Positions 16,422 to 26,125 of a DNA stretch of 64,000 nt are shown one piece after another. Position numbers and translations under genes: made by a program. Under the pieces are notes generated by a model. It was not told where the DNA came from, made no database searches, and saw only the letters and a program-made list of their open reading frames with translations. Where the stretch lies: positions 124,001 to 188,000 of the forward strand of contig NZ_JACOON010000004.1 of assembly GCF_014287795.1 (NCBI RefSeq), read 5' to 3'. Position 1 is the stretch's first letter; the number at the start of each line of letters is the position of its first letter. This DNA comes from Christensenella tenuis. Its GTDB lineage: Bacteria; Bacillota; Clostridia; Christensenellales; Christensenellaceae.

Positions 16422-18314
16422 TTACCACCTGCCAAAGCTGCTGCCGCCCGCTCCGCCGCCGGAGAATCCTCCGCCGCCCGAACCGCTGCCACCGCCCGAA
16501 TTTTTGGTTGCCGTCATACTGGCAAGCGCGTTTTGCATGCCCCGGTGCAGCGACCGCGTGAAATACAGCGTAGACCACGTGCCGCCGTAATACCCATAAT
16601 ACCAGCGCGGCGGTTCAAGTGCGATGCTTTCAAACTGCTTGGCCCATACATCCGAAACGCCCAATACATAGGCATAGGGCAGGATATGGTAAAAATAGGA
16701 CGGATCGTCATTCACCATTGTTTTCAGTTTGTCGGCTTCCACAGTTTCAATAAAGCGCTTCAGGCCGAGGATGCGTCCCGCCCACTGTGCGCCCTGCCCG
16801 GTACGGCGGGGCATCGTCCCCGCAAGGAATGCCATCACAAGGGAGGCCACTGCCGGGATACACAGCCACAGCCCAACAAGGAGCGGAAAAAATAGATACA
16901 TAGCGGCATAGCTGGCGGCGATCAGCACGATTCCACCGGCCGTCTTGCCCACGTTTGCCGATTTTTTGTCCGATTTCCGTTTGCTGACCGCGTCGCACAC
17001 CAGCAGCGCGCCCAGCCAGCAAAAGAGGCCAAATACCACGCCAAACAGTATGGAAGCAAGCAGATCCATGCTGTCAAGGTAAGACGCGACAACGGCAAAC
17101 GCCGCCAGTGGGACCGCCGCCAGCACGGTGGACAAGTATTCAAATACAACTGACTTTTTGGTGTACACACGGTTCTGCTCCGTGTTGTATTTCGCTTTAA
17201 TCCGTTTTTTGGCGGAACGTATTGTATCGGCGAACTCATATTTCATATCCTTGATGCTGATGCTGTCCGAAAGCACAAACATCTTGCCGAAGATAACCTT
17301 TTCGTAATCGTTGGCGTCCGCAGGGAGATCCTGCGCCTTTTTGAAGACCATGTTCTTTTCATCCGGCTGGTGGATCTCGATATACCCCCGGTCAGCCCAG
17401 AAGATGAGCAGGGAAACAACGTCTTTGTCGCTCGATTCGCCGTCGATGATATAGCCGACGTCCGCGCTGTTCATACCTTCCGGCGCTTCAAACTCAACCG
17501 TTTCCACTTCCCTGCGGCGTCTCCCCGCCGCCGCAAGCAGGATCAGCGTCGCCGCCAGTGCCGCGCCGCCCAACAAAAACGCCGGCAAAAAAGAGGAAAA
17601 CGCGGTTCGCGCGCCCTCATAATAGCCTTCCGGCAGTTCGATCCGCACGCCTACGCCATAGCCGCCCTCGATGGTCTTTATTACCTCTCCCCGGATGATG
17701 TTGCCTTCCACCGTATAGCGGAGCGCGTCCGTATCATACGTCCCGCTGCCCTCTATGCCGGTGGTAAAACCGATTTTTTCCGCGTCGAATTCCTTCGGCA
17801 TTTCAATCGTGAAAGCCAAGTGTTCAATAGGAACCGTATTTTGCGGGCTGACGAGGTTATAATAAAATTCATCTGCGTCCGTAAGCGTATCCGCCCCGAG
17901 ATCATAGCGGTAGCTATACTCGTATTCCTGTACGCCCGTAACTGTTATATCCGGGTCGCCCAGGCGGATGACCATGTTGCCGCCATCCTTCTCCGTCTCG
18001 CTCGGTACATTGGCAGTCACGTCCGAAAGGACGGCGTGCGCCCCGTTTTCTACAAAATTCCCGTTTACCATGCGTTTCAGCTGCATATCCACGGGAACCG
18101 TTTCCGTGATACCGTGCGTCTCGCCCACGCTCCGCGAGAAATCCGCCGTAATTTTCTTGGAAATGTCATACGTATTGTCCCGGTTCACCCGGATCGTGAT
18201 CTCCTCGCTTGAAATCACATAATCCGGCGCCGCCTGCGCAAAGGCGGTCAGCGGCAGAAGCAGGAGCAGTGCCGCCGCGGCAAGCACTGCAAGTTGTTTC
18301 ATTTTTCTCTTCAT
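16422..18314 (-). CDS. DUF2207 domain membrane protein
   Basis: 630 residues: signal peptide (LAVLAAAALLLLLPLTAFA), an extracytoplasmic beta-rich DUF2207 domain to about residue 250, one membrane helix, a cytoplasmic region, a pair of membrane segments around 400-500, and the characteristic glycine/serine tail (GGGSGSGGGGFSGG). The family is widespread in Gram-positive bacteria and its function is not established. ATG at 18314 has GGAGG ten bases upstream. It follows the M13 peptidase gene on the same strand by 132 bp. Confidence 0.92.
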   Translation of the reverse strand: MKRKMKQLAVLAAAALLLLLPLTAFAQAAPDYVISSEEITIRVNRDNTYDISKKITADFSRSVGETHGITETVPVDMQLKRMVNGNFVENGAHAVLSDVTANVPSETEKDGGNMVIRLGDPDITVTGVQEYEYSYRYDLGADTLTDADEFYYNLVSPQNTVPIEHLAFTIEMPKEFDAEKIGFTTGIEGSGTYDTDALRYTVEGNIIRGEVIKTIEGGYGVGVRIELPEGYYEGARTAFSSFLPAFLLGGAALAATLILLAAAGRRRREVETVEFEAPEGMNSADVGYIIDGESSDKDVVSLLIFWADRGYIEIHQPDEKNMVFKKAQDLPADANDYEKVIFGKMFVLSDSISIKDMKYEFADTIRSAKKRIKAKYNTEQNRVYTKKSVVFEYLSTVLAAVPLAAFAVVASYLDSMDLLASILFGVVFGLFCWLGALLVCDAVSKRKSDKKSANVGKTAGGIVLIAASYAAMYLFFPLLVGLWLCIPAVASLVMAFLAGTMPRRTGQGAQWAGRILGLKRFIETVEADKLKTMVNDDPSYFYHILPYAYVLGVSDVWAKQFESIALEPPRWYYGYYGGTWSTLYFTRSLHRGMQNALASMTATKNSGGGSGSGGGGFSGGGAGGSSFGRW

Positions 18315-18446
18315 TCCACTATTTCCTCCAAGCTGTCTGTACGGCAGATCAGCCCTCTTTTGCGGTCTCTTTCGCACAGTTTGACTGTCCGGCTCCTCTT
18401 TTTCCCGTCTACCGCCGGCCCGTTCCCTTTGCCGCGGGCGCGGTTT

Positions 18447-20543
18447 TTACCAGACGGAAAGCCTCTCTTCGGGCGCGAGATACATGCCGTCGCCTTCTTT
18501 GGCGCCGAACGCGTCGTAAAACTCCTGGAACTGCTGCACGTTCACGTTTGTGCGCAGATAGCCTGGCGCGTGCGTGTCCACCTGCAGCAGATATTCCGCG
18601 GTCGCTTCCGTTTCCTGCACCTTCCAGACCTTCGCCCAGCTTTCAAAGAACGTCTGGTAGTCGAACCCGTCCATTCCTTTCGCAAGCTCGAGCATACAGG
18701 ACATTCCGCCGAGGTCGGCGACCGTCTCGCCGATGGTGTATTCCCCGTTTACATATTTCCCGGGCAGCACCTCCATGCCCGCATAATACGCACCCACCTT
18801 GTCTGTGCGCTCTTTGAACGCCGCGCGGTCTTCATCCGTCCACCAGTTGGAGAGGTTGCCGTCCTTGTCGAAAAGGCTGCCCATGTTGGAATCGAACCCG
18901 TGCGTGATCTCGTGGCCGATGATGACGCCGAGCGCGCCCATCTGCTCTGCCACGGAGCCGTCCGGATTATAAAAATCCCCGCCTAAAATGCCCGCCGGGA
19001 TATTGATGGAGTTGTCTGTCGGCCGGTAATAGGCGTTTACCTCCTGCGGCGATGTGATCCAGAGATTCTGGTTGACCTCTGCCTTTGCCTTATCCACCTT
19101 CTCCGACATACTCTTTTCCCGCACAGCAAGGACGTCGTCTATGATCCCGCCGCCCTCGGGCAGCGCGTAATCCGAATAATCATACAGCGACCAGTCGTCC
19201 GGATAGGCGACGCGGATCGTCAGATTGTCGAGCTTTTCGATGGCCTTCGCCTTCGTCTCGTCGCTCAGCCACTCGTTTTCTCCTAGCCGCTGCCGGAAAA
19301 CCGCCACGGCGTCGTTTACGAGCTTCGTTACGTCCTGCTTCGTCTCCTCCGTCACATAATTTTCCACATACAGCTTCCCGATCGCCATATCGAACAGCTT
19401 GGAGCACATCTGGTAGGCAAGCTGCTCCGTCGGCAGCTCCATCTGCGCGTTTCCCGCAGCCGCGCCGCTGTATTCCGTCATAATGTCGAGGCACTCCTGG
19501 TCGAGCAGCGCAGCCGCACCCGTCAGAGTCTGGTAAACGAGCCACGCCTTGAACGCTTCCAGATTCTCCTCCGTATACAGCTCGTTCATCTTCGCAAGCC
19601 ATTCCGGCTCCATTAAGATGAAGCGGTCGATCCCGCCGTCTATGTAGGGCCTCAATATCTCCGTGACCGGAAAATTCGGGGACAGCTCCGCAAGCTCCGC
19701 CGCGCTTTTCGGATTGTAGGACTTTTCCCGCGTATCCTCCGCAGCTCCCTCCGCCGTGCCGATCGACACCGACGCCATTTCCGTTTCAAGCGCGAAGAAC
19801 GCTTCCCACAGGGCGGCCGCGTCCTCCTCTGTATAGCCCGCGCGGACAAGCAGCTTTTTGAACATGACCTCCGACGCATCCTTCTTCCGCTGTCCTACGT
19901 CCGTTATGCTTTTATATTCGTCCGCGTCCGAAAGGGAGAAAGACGGCGCGCTGAGGAAGATCGCATTATGCGTACTGTCCTTCCAGTCCGTCGCGATCTC
20001 GGTCGTCATGGGCGCGCCCGCGAGGTTCCCCCAGTCGGCAATGTAGGCCGTAAGGCCGTCCATGTCTTCGATCGCCCGTATCTCCTCGAGCAGCGGCAAC
20101 ATCGGCTCCATGCCGAGGGCGTTGCGGCTGTCCATATCTATGAAGTCGTTATAAAATTCCCGCACGAGCTCCGCCTCGTGGCTGGTCTGCGACTCGTCCG
20201 TAATGAGCTCCATGATCTGCGCCATCACCTCGTTGCCGCGCTCGGTGAAGGTGCTGACCTGTGCCTGCGCGCCAAGCTCCGTTCCCGCCATCCATTCCTG
20301 GTTGACCGCCGCGTTGAAGTCGCTTTTGGGATCGGTCTGCATGTCCGCCGTCACATTCCCGGAAACATCCGAATTAATCCACGCCGCGCCCGGCGCCGTT
20401 TCCTGCGCGCCACTCGTCGGCTGCGCCGAAGCGGAGGCGGAGGCTTCCGCAGACGCGGACTCCTGCGGAGGTTGTGCGCAGCCTGCCAAAAGCAGGAATG
20501 CCAAAAGCAGCAAGGCTGCTGTAATCTGCCGTAATTTTTTCAT
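18447..20543 (-). CDS. M13-family zinc metallopeptidase, lipoprotein
   Basis: 698 residues with a lipoprotein signal and lipobox (LLAFLLLAGCAQP). The catalytic motif HEITH, around residue 545, and the downstream GETVADLGG supply the three zinc ligands and the catalytic Glu of the neprilysin/PepO family. A Ser/Ala-rich linker after the lipidated Cys places the enzyme outside the membrane, where such enzymes cleave oligopeptides. ATG at 20543 has GAGGG nine bases upstream. A decayed copy of its first codons lies 1.2 kb upstream on the same strand. Confidence 0.95.
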   Translation of the reverse strand: MKKLRQITAALLLLAFLLLAGCAQPPQESASAEASASASAQPTSGAQETAPGAAWINSDVSGNVTADMQTDPKSDFNAAVNQEWMAGTELGAQAQVSTFTERGNEVMAQIMELITDESQTSHEAELVREFYNDFIDMDSRNALGMEPMLPLLEEIRAIEDMDGLTAYIADWGNLAGAPMTTEIATDWKDSTHNAIFLSAPSFSLSDADEYKSITDVGQRKKDASEVMFKKLLVRAGYTEEDAAALWEAFFALETEMASVSIGTAEGAAEDTREKSYNPKSAAELAELSPNFPVTEILRPYIDGGIDRFILMEPEWLAKMNELYTEENLEAFKAWLVYQTLTGAAALLDQECLDIMTEYSGAAAGNAQMELPTEQLAYQMCSKLFDMAIGKLYVENYVTEETKQDVTKLVNDAVAVFRQRLGENEWLSDETKAKAIEKLDNLTIRVAYPDDWSLYDYSDYALPEGGGIIDDVLAVREKSMSEKVDKAKAEVNQNLWITSPQEVNAYYRPTDNSINIPAGILGGDFYNPDGSVAEQMGALGVIIGHEITHGFDSNMGSLFDKDGNLSNWWTDEDRAAFKERTDKVGAYYAGMEVLPGKYVNGEYTIGETVADLGGMSCMLELAKGMDGFDYQTFFESWAKVWKVQETEATAEYLLQVDTHAPGYLRTNVNVQQFQEFYDAFGAKEGDGMYLAPEERLSVW

Positions 20544-20578
20544 TTGAACTGTCCCTCGTTTTTTAGATTCTTTTTTTC

Positions 20579-21463
20579 TTAATATGATACAGGATTTTTT
20601 CCTGTTTTTCCAGAGAAGCTGTCTGCTTTAGAAGTGTGTTCCCACAGCGCCGCAATTTCCTTACGCTTCTTCGAACGAATGAGGTACAGGCCAATGAGCA
20701 GGTATGCAACGCCTGAACCGAGTAGAATGACCGCTTCCCAGATTCCTAAAGCCGCCTCGCTATATATGAGGCCTGCCGAAATGTCGGCCAGTGTATGGAT
20801 GATGACAGGCCCCCACAAATTCCGCGTCCGTGCGTAAACTGCGCAGAAGAATACGCCGACTCCCGCTGTATTAACAACCTGTATGAGTGTGCTGTCAAGA
20901 AGAGACAGACCGTGTCTTAGGTTGAGCAAATGGATCAGGCCAAACATCAATCCGGAGATCAGCACCGATTTTAGAATATAATTCTTATTGCCGGCCCATT
21001 GATTCATCATATTCTGGAAAATCAGACCGCGGAAAAGAACTTCTTCATAAAAGCCGGGAGCAATTCCGCCTAAAATAATGGGGAAAAGTTCAGTGCCGGG
21101 CGGCAAAATTCCGTCGTAAAGCAAGGGATGGATAATGTTAGGAAAGGCGACAAAAGCGAAAGCAATTGACGCAAGTGCAAGCGACGTTCCAAAGCTCTCC
21201 TTTCGGAATCCGAATTGGTATGTGCGCCTGCTGACCAACTTCATAATCACGATTATAAGAAATGCAATAACAATACGTACGATCCTGTAAGCATAGGTGT
21301 TTATATAGCTTCTATAATCCTCCATGCCTTCTTCGGGAACTGCTAAATTTGCAATAAAAGAGGAAAGGAATATGCAAATCAGCGCTACGCCCACAGCAAC
21401 GACGATCGCGAAAAGGACCGGATAGTGAAAAAGGCTGCGTCTTTCTCCTCTGGTTTGTTCCAT
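20579..21463 (-). CDS. CPBP-family intramembrane glutamic endopeptidase
   Basis: 294 residues, about eight membrane helices. The CPBP (Abi) motifs are present: EE followed by R in GFYEEVLFRGLIFQ near residue 140, FGLIHL, and a later TLAD. The two Glu residues and His form the active site of this Rce1-like family. It is clearly more AT-rich than its neighbours and sits inside a disrupted M13 duplication, consistent with acquisition. ATG at 21463 has AAGGAG eight bases upstream. Confidence 0.9.
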   Translation of the reverse strand: MEQTRGERRSLFHYPVLFAIVVAVGVALICIFLSSFIANLAVPEEGMEDYRSYINTYAYRIVRIVIAFLIIVIMKLVSRRTYQFGFRKESFGTSLALASIAFAFVAFPNIIHPLLYDGILPPGTELFPIILGGIAPGFYEEVLFRGLIFQNMMNQWAGNKNYILKSVLISGLMFGLIHLLNLRHGLSLLDSTLIQVVNTAGVGVFFCAVYARTRNLWGPVIIHTLADISAGLIYSEAALGIWEAVILLGSGVAYLLIGLYLIRSKKRKEIAALWEHTSKADSFSGKTGKNPVSY

Positions 21464-21559
21464 GTTCTGTTCTCCTTTTGATTGATATGGTTTGATTCCT
21501 ATGGCCTAATCCATGTAAAGCGTCATGATCGCAGAACACAGGCACACAGGCCCGGCCAT

Positions 21560-21775
21560 CTTACTTTAAGCCGTGCGCTTTTCTCCGGCAATACAACGCC
21601 GTTCCCGCTATTCCCTCTCCGCGCACGCCGCACCCGGCTCGCTTCCCTGCGCCTGCGGCGGCGCGCTCTCCGCTGCCGAAGCGGGGGCGGTTTCCTAAGG
21701 CACGTTCTCCTGTACGGGCCATGCACAGCCCGCCGGAAGCAGGAAGGCCGCTGTGATCTTCCATAATTTTTTCAT
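21560..21775 (-). pseudogene. Decayed 5' fragment of an M13 lipoprotein gene
   Basis: The minus strand reads MKKLWKITAAFLLPAGCAWP, close to MKKLRQITAALLLLAFLLL...GCAQPP of the intact M13 gene, then QENVP, a TAG stop, and a Ser/Ala/Glu-rich stretch like the linker of the intact protein. The sequence upstream (GTTTTCCAGAAGTGT versus GTTTTTCCAGAGAAGCTGT) also matches. It is a remnant duplication of the start and leader of the gene, with the body of the copy missing. Confidence 0.75.
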
Positions 21776-21954
21776 TCTGGTCTTCCCCCGTTCTTTCAAA
21801 TTCTTTTCTGCCTTTATGGCAATGATGATATAGGACGTTTCCCCGTTTTCCAGAAGTGTCCCGGAGGAAAACGCGGCGGCAGGGTCTTATCCTTTGCCGC
21901 CGCGCGTCATTCCGGTTCCAAAGAGGGATTCTCCCCGTGTTTTCCTGTGCGCCC

Positions 21955-23457
21955 TTACCGCGCTTTTTTCCCGTTCAGCCTGCGGGCCGCACAGCCGGCC
22001 AGGCCTGCCGAAACCGCCGCGAGCACGAGGAAGAACATCATATTTTCCGTATCGCCCGTTTTAGGCGCTTTGGTTTCGGTTACGGCTGCCGCCGCGGTCT
22101 TAGAGGAATCCACAATGACAAAAGTACTGAAACTTCCTGTCTGGATTTCCATAGAATACGTCCCGTCATCGCCCTGTTTCCATTCAAACTCCAGTTCTTC
22201 CACCGAACCGTCCGCACCGATGTGGACAAGGCGGATGTCTTCTGGGTTTGTGCTGTATCCTTCCGGCAGCGGGAACCGCAGATAAACAGGGATGTTCGGC
22301 TGGTACGCGCCCTCCCCGTTCATCAGGGCGATGTCATATGCCTTGAACACCGTTCCAAACTTCGCTACCGCCGCTTTGACCGACGCATATGCGTCGCCGC
22401 CTGTGACCGCGCTGATCTCAAGCCATGAATCCGGCGTAATGTTGCTGCCCGGCACTACCATTGCGCTCGGGAGGAAGTATTCGATACCCGTTGTATTATC
22501 CTGGCTCATAACGCCGATGTCGATTGCGCCTAAAAACGCGGCTTCCACTGTGCTGTCTGCCTGGATGTCCTCAATCTTGAATTCATAGCCGCCATCCCCT
22601 GTTTCCGTTACATTCACCGGCTGGCCGTTTACCACCGCCAGCAGGAAAGACGCGCCTTCCTCCGGATAGGCCCGCAGGGTGACTGTGCTGCCCACAGCAA
22701 CCGAGATAGAGCCTTCGCCTTCAGCAACGCCGAACCATTTTCCGTTTTCCAGCATAAACAAACCGCCCGGGCCTTCGATGTCCACGCTGATGTCCGCCAT
22801 TTTCTCTGTAAATACAACCTCAATGCTGCCGTCTGCCTGCACGCTTGGAACCTCGAACATATAGCCGCCGTCCTCTGTTTCCGTCACGTCCGCGGGCTGG
22901 CCGTCCACCGCCGCGCTGTCAAAGGCCGCGCCTTCTGCGGGAAATGCCTTGAAAGTGAGTGTGCTGTCTTTCGTTACCTCAATCGAATTTTCCATCGGGG
23001 CCACGCCCTCCCACTTTCCGTTTTCCAGCATGCTGAGCGTCCCGGGGCCTTCGATGCTTACATCGAAATAAAACATGGTATATTCCGCGAATGCGGCTGC
23101 CACGGCCGTCTCCTTATCCATGGCGAACGTATAAGACGTTTCTGATTCCCCTTCGCCCGCCGGGACTTCCGTGCCGCCAACTGAGAGGGTATCCAAATAT
23201 GAACCCTCCTCAGGGCTCCACGTCAGCGTTACCTGCGTGCCTTTATCTACAGAAAACTGCTGGCTTCCCGCTACCGTCTGGGGATCCGCATCCCCTATTT
23301 TCACACCCAGCGCGCCTGCGCCGCTTACCTCTACCGTGAGGGCATAAGGCCCTGCAAGCGGTTCCGGGACAGACGGCTCCTCCGCCCCTGCCGTCATGGG
23401 AAAGAGCGTGAGCGCAAGAAGCGCCGCCAAAACAATTGCTAAAAATTTACGTTTCAT
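21955..23457 (-). CDS. Secreted LPXTG-like surface protein with two tandem repeats
   Basis: 500 residues: signal peptide ending near TAGAEE, a beta-rich domain, and two imperfect repeats of about 85 residues. Each repeat starts IEGPGxLxMLENGKW and includes GQPxxVTET-DGGY, resembling divergent InlB B-repeats. The C-terminus has APKTGDTEN, a hydrophobic helix and the basic tail RRLNGKKAR, which reads as a sortase signal. It is probably anchored to the cell wall; the ligand is unknown. ATG at 23457 has AAGGAG seven bases upstream. Confidence 0.85.
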   Translation of the reverse strand: MKRKFLAIVLAALLALTLFPMTAGAEEPSVPEPLAGPYALTVEVSGAGALGVKIGDADPQTVAGSQQFSVDKGTQVTLTWSPEEGSYLDTLSVGGTEVPAGEGESETSYTFAMDKETAVAAAFAEYTMFYFDVSIEGPGTLSMLENGKWEGVAPMENSIEVTKDSTLTFKAFPAEGAAFDSAAVDGQPADVTETEDGGYMFEVPSVQADGSIEVVFTEKMADISVDIEGPGGLFMLENGKWFGVAEGEGSISVAVGSTVTLRAYPEEGASFLLAVVNGQPVNVTETGDGGYEFKIEDIQADSTVEAAFLGAIDIGVMSQDNTTGIEYFLPSAMVVPGSNITPDSWLEISAVTGGDAYASVKAAVAKFGTVFKAYDIALMNGEGAYQPNIPVYLRFPLPEGYSTNPEDIRLVHIGADGSVEELEFEWKQGDDGTYSMEIQTGSFSTFVIVDSSKTAAAAVTETKAPKTGDTENMMFFLVLAAVSAGLAGCAARRLNGKKAR

Positions 23458-23506
23458 AAGTGGTCTCCTTTTGTTCTGTCATATCCGTTCGTTCTGGACA
23501 GAATTT

Positions 23507-23902
23507 TTATCCTGCCGTCACAGTATAGGCGATCGTGGTTCCGCCGTCCGCTGCCGGGTATATCTCGATTCGCACCGCACGGTCTCCCTCCGTTTTTTCC
23601 AAAGCGGCCGAACCGTCCGCCGCATCTGAAAATCCTTCGTTTTTCAGCAGAGCGGTATAGCCGTCGAGCTCTTGCTGCGTAACGTCGGCATAAGTGCGCT
23701 CCGCCCGGCTTTCCTGTTCCCCCATTTCACTTTTGCTTGCCGTCATCGTCTTTTCCCCTGCCGAAGCATACAGCGTCGGTATCTCCACGCCGCCTACCTC
23801 CATGACAGGCTCCTTTGCCGAAGCGTTCATAAACGCCAGAATTGCCACGACTGCGATTACCGCAATCACGCACGGCAAAATAATCCTTACCTTGTTTTTC
23901 AT
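23507..23902 (-). CDS. Small membrane-anchored extracytoplasmic protein
   Basis: 131 residues: one N-terminal hydrophobic segment (VIAVIAVVAILAFM) with no lipobox Cys, then a soluble domain. It shares VEIPTLYASAGEK, KNEGFSDA and IAYTVTAG positions with the frameshifted lipoprotein at 14.5-15.0 kb, so the two are paralogues of an uncharacterised family. ATG at 23902 follows AGGAGGAGG. It lies just downstream of a divergent histidine kinase gene and upstream of the surface protein gene on the same strand. Confidence 0.75.
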   Translation of the reverse strand: MKNKVRIILPCVIAVIAVVAILAFMNASAKEPVMEVGGVEIPTLYASAGEKTMTASKSEMGEQESRAERTYADVTQQELDGYTALLKNEGFSDAADGSAALEKTEGDRAVRIEIYPAADGGTTIAYTVTAG

Positions 23903-24131
23903 GTCCTCCTCCTGTCCCGCTAAATAATTGTACTGCCGGAAAACGCTGTCCAAAGCGTTTCTTCTTTCCTGCGTTTTATTATACGATGGGCGGCCCCAAA
24001 ATGTCTCCTCTCCGGAACAAACGGTACGCGGCAGGGCACAACTGGTAAGTTCCTTTCCGCACAGCGGATTGACACCCGGCGGTTCCTCTGCTACGCTTGT
24101 AACAAAACCAGTTTGTATCGGGATATTTTAT

Positions 24132-26051
24132 ATGAAAAAAGGCTTTGGGAAATTTATTGCGGACCATCTGGTGTTTTTTATCTGTGCCGCAGCGGTCGCC
24201 GCCGGCGTGGTTTTTTCCCTGCTGTTCCTTTCGGCTTACACGGTTCCGCTTTCCGGAGGCGCGGCAGACCTGTCCGTGCAGGACGAAAACACGAACGGTT
24301 GGGAGGTGTATACCGAGGAAAATGGGGAAAAAACGCTCCTTACCTACGAGGGGGGCGGTTACTATTCCGGCCTTTCCTATCCGGGGCAGGTTTTTTATGC
24401 GTCCCGCGTGATGACGGAATCCTTTGACGAGCCAATCCTGCAGGTGGAAGGCGGCAGCTTTGCCCTTAGCATTTTCCTTGACGGCGGCCTTTTGTATACC
24501 AATGATCCCGCGGCGGGAAACCGGATCGGCGCCCTTAATTTTTCCGGAAAAATTTTCAGCAGCACAATGCCGCTGCAACTTTCCCTGCCCCCCGACTATT
24601 CCGGCAAAATCCTTACCATTGCGCAAAGCCAGCCGTTTTCGGAAAAGCAGGACTGGGACGGTTCTGTCTTTTTCGGACCCGTCACGCTGTATGACAATAC
24701 GGCCCTGCAAAGTATTTACGCATCGCAGGCCACACAAACGGCATATCCTGCCATGCTCCTGGCTATGCTTGGATTCTCGCTCGCCGCGCTTTTCCTCTAC
24801 CAGCTCTATCACAAAAAGGCAAATCCGGGCATCCTCTTTCTTGCGCTGTTTGCACTCCTGTGGATGGCGGATACGCTTCTTCGCTCCGAGCTTTCCTTTT
24901 ATTATTACGGCTCGTCTATGGCAATGACGGAACAATACCTGTATTTCGGGTGTTTTGTGTTCCTGTCGCTGTTCCTTGCGGGCAGGATGCAGCGCTGCCG
25001 GAAGTTTTTCCTGCCGTTCATTATCGCGCAGGCTGCAGCCATCGCGCTCTGTGCGGTTTCGCCGCTTCTTCCCTACAGCGACTTTTCCGTATTCCTCATG
25101 ACCTTTCCGCAGCTCGTAAGCTTTCTTTCGATCCTGGCGGGTATCGTGTTTTCCATCGTGGAATCCTGCCGGGGCACTTCATTTTTCCGCCTGTTCGTAA
25201 AGCTTTTCATCGTTGCCGCCATCGCTTTCGGCGGCGTCTACCTTGTTTCCCTGATCGGCGGAACGGATTTCCACCGTGAATTCAACCAGAATATGGCGGC
25301 CTCCTTTGATACCGGGCTGTTCTATTATCCGCTGGTGTTCCTGCGTTATTTCCTGATTTTCGCCTGCTTCCTCGTAACTCTCGTGGAATTTATTCAATCC
25401 ACCGTACAAAGGAACGTATCCCTGCGTATACTGGAACTGAAAAACCGTATGGCAAAGGAAAGCTATGATCAACTAAACCGCTATACCGAACAGACGATGA
25501 TCCTTCGCCACGACCTGAAAAAGCATCTCGCGGTGGTGGACGCTTTTTTGCAGGAGGGCCGGGAGGAACGTGCGCGCGAGTACATTCGGGGCCTCGACGC
25601 GGCTTTCGGGGAAAAGGCGCACATCTCGAATACGGGAAATTACCTCATCGATACTATCTTCAATAGTAAATTCGCGGAGGCGGAACAAAAAGGAATTCAT
25701 GCAAAAATTACGTACGGGCCGGTTCCCGGATGCCTGCCCATTTCCGATATGGATTTATGTTCCCTTTTGTTGAACAGCCTCGAAAACGCGCTGTCCGCCG
25801 CGCAGGCAGCAAAAAACCGCTTTCTCGAAGTCAATATCCATCTTAAAAACGGTTTCTTATATTATTCCTGTGAAAACGGGGCCGACCATCCCGCGCCCGC
25901 CGCAAAAGCCGCAAGGCCTGCGGGCAGCGTGCATGGCTACGGACTGGCCATCATGGAGCAGATTGTTGAAAAATATCAAGGCGCGATGAACATCGAATCC
26001 ACGGACGCGAGCTTCAAGCTCAGTATAGCGGTTCCCGCCAATCTTCCTTAA
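24132..26051 (+). CDS. GHKL sensor histidine kinase with extracytoplasmic and multi-TM sensor
   Basis: 639 residues. One helix near the N-terminus, an extracytoplasmic region to about residue 205, then seven helices in a 7TMR-DISM-like arrangement. The catalytic part has the phospho-acceptor segment RHDLKKHLAVVDAFL, an N-box (LLNSLENALSAAQ) and a G-box (GYGLAIMEQIVEKY), as in Agr/Cit-type kinases that pair with LytTR regulators. Its partner is surely the convergent LytTR gene. Start ATG at 24132 lacks a strong ribosome site; no better in-frame start exists nearby. Confidence 0.9.
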   Translation: MKKGFGKFIADHLVFFICAAAVAAGVVFSLLFLSAYTVPLSGGAADLSVQDENTNGWEVYTEENGEKTLLTYEGGGYYSGLSYPGQVFYASRVMTESFDEPILQVEGGSFALSIFLDGGLLYTNDPAAGNRIGALNFSGKIFSSTMPLQLSLPPDYSGKILTIAQSQPFSEKQDWDGSVFFGPVTLYDNTALQSIYASQATQTAYPAMLLAMLGFSLAALFLYQLYHKKANPGILFLALFALLWMADTLLRSELSFYYYGSSMAMTEQYLYFGCFVFLSLFLAGRMQRCRKFFLPFIIAQAAAIALCAVSPLLPYSDFSVFLMTFPQLVSFLSILAGIVFSIVESCRGTSFFRLFVKLFIVAAIAFGGVYLVSLIGGTDFHREFNQNMAASFDTGLFYYPLVFLRYFLIFACFLVTLVEFIQSTVQRNVSLRILELKNRMAKESYDQLNRYTEQTMILRHDLKKHLAVVDAFLQEGREERAREYIRGLDAAFGEKAHISNTGNYLIDTIFNSKFAEAEQKGIHAKITYGPVPGCLPISDMDLCSLLLNSLENALSAAQAAKNRFLEVNIHLKNGFLYYSCENGADHPAPAAKAARPAGSVHGYGLAIMEQIVEKYQGAMNIESTDASFKLSIAVPANLP

Positions 26052-26125
26052 GCCCGCATTCCGCTGTTTTGCCAGGGCGAAAACTCCCTGCGGCGCAAGG
26101 AAAGCGCCGGAACGGGAACTTCACA

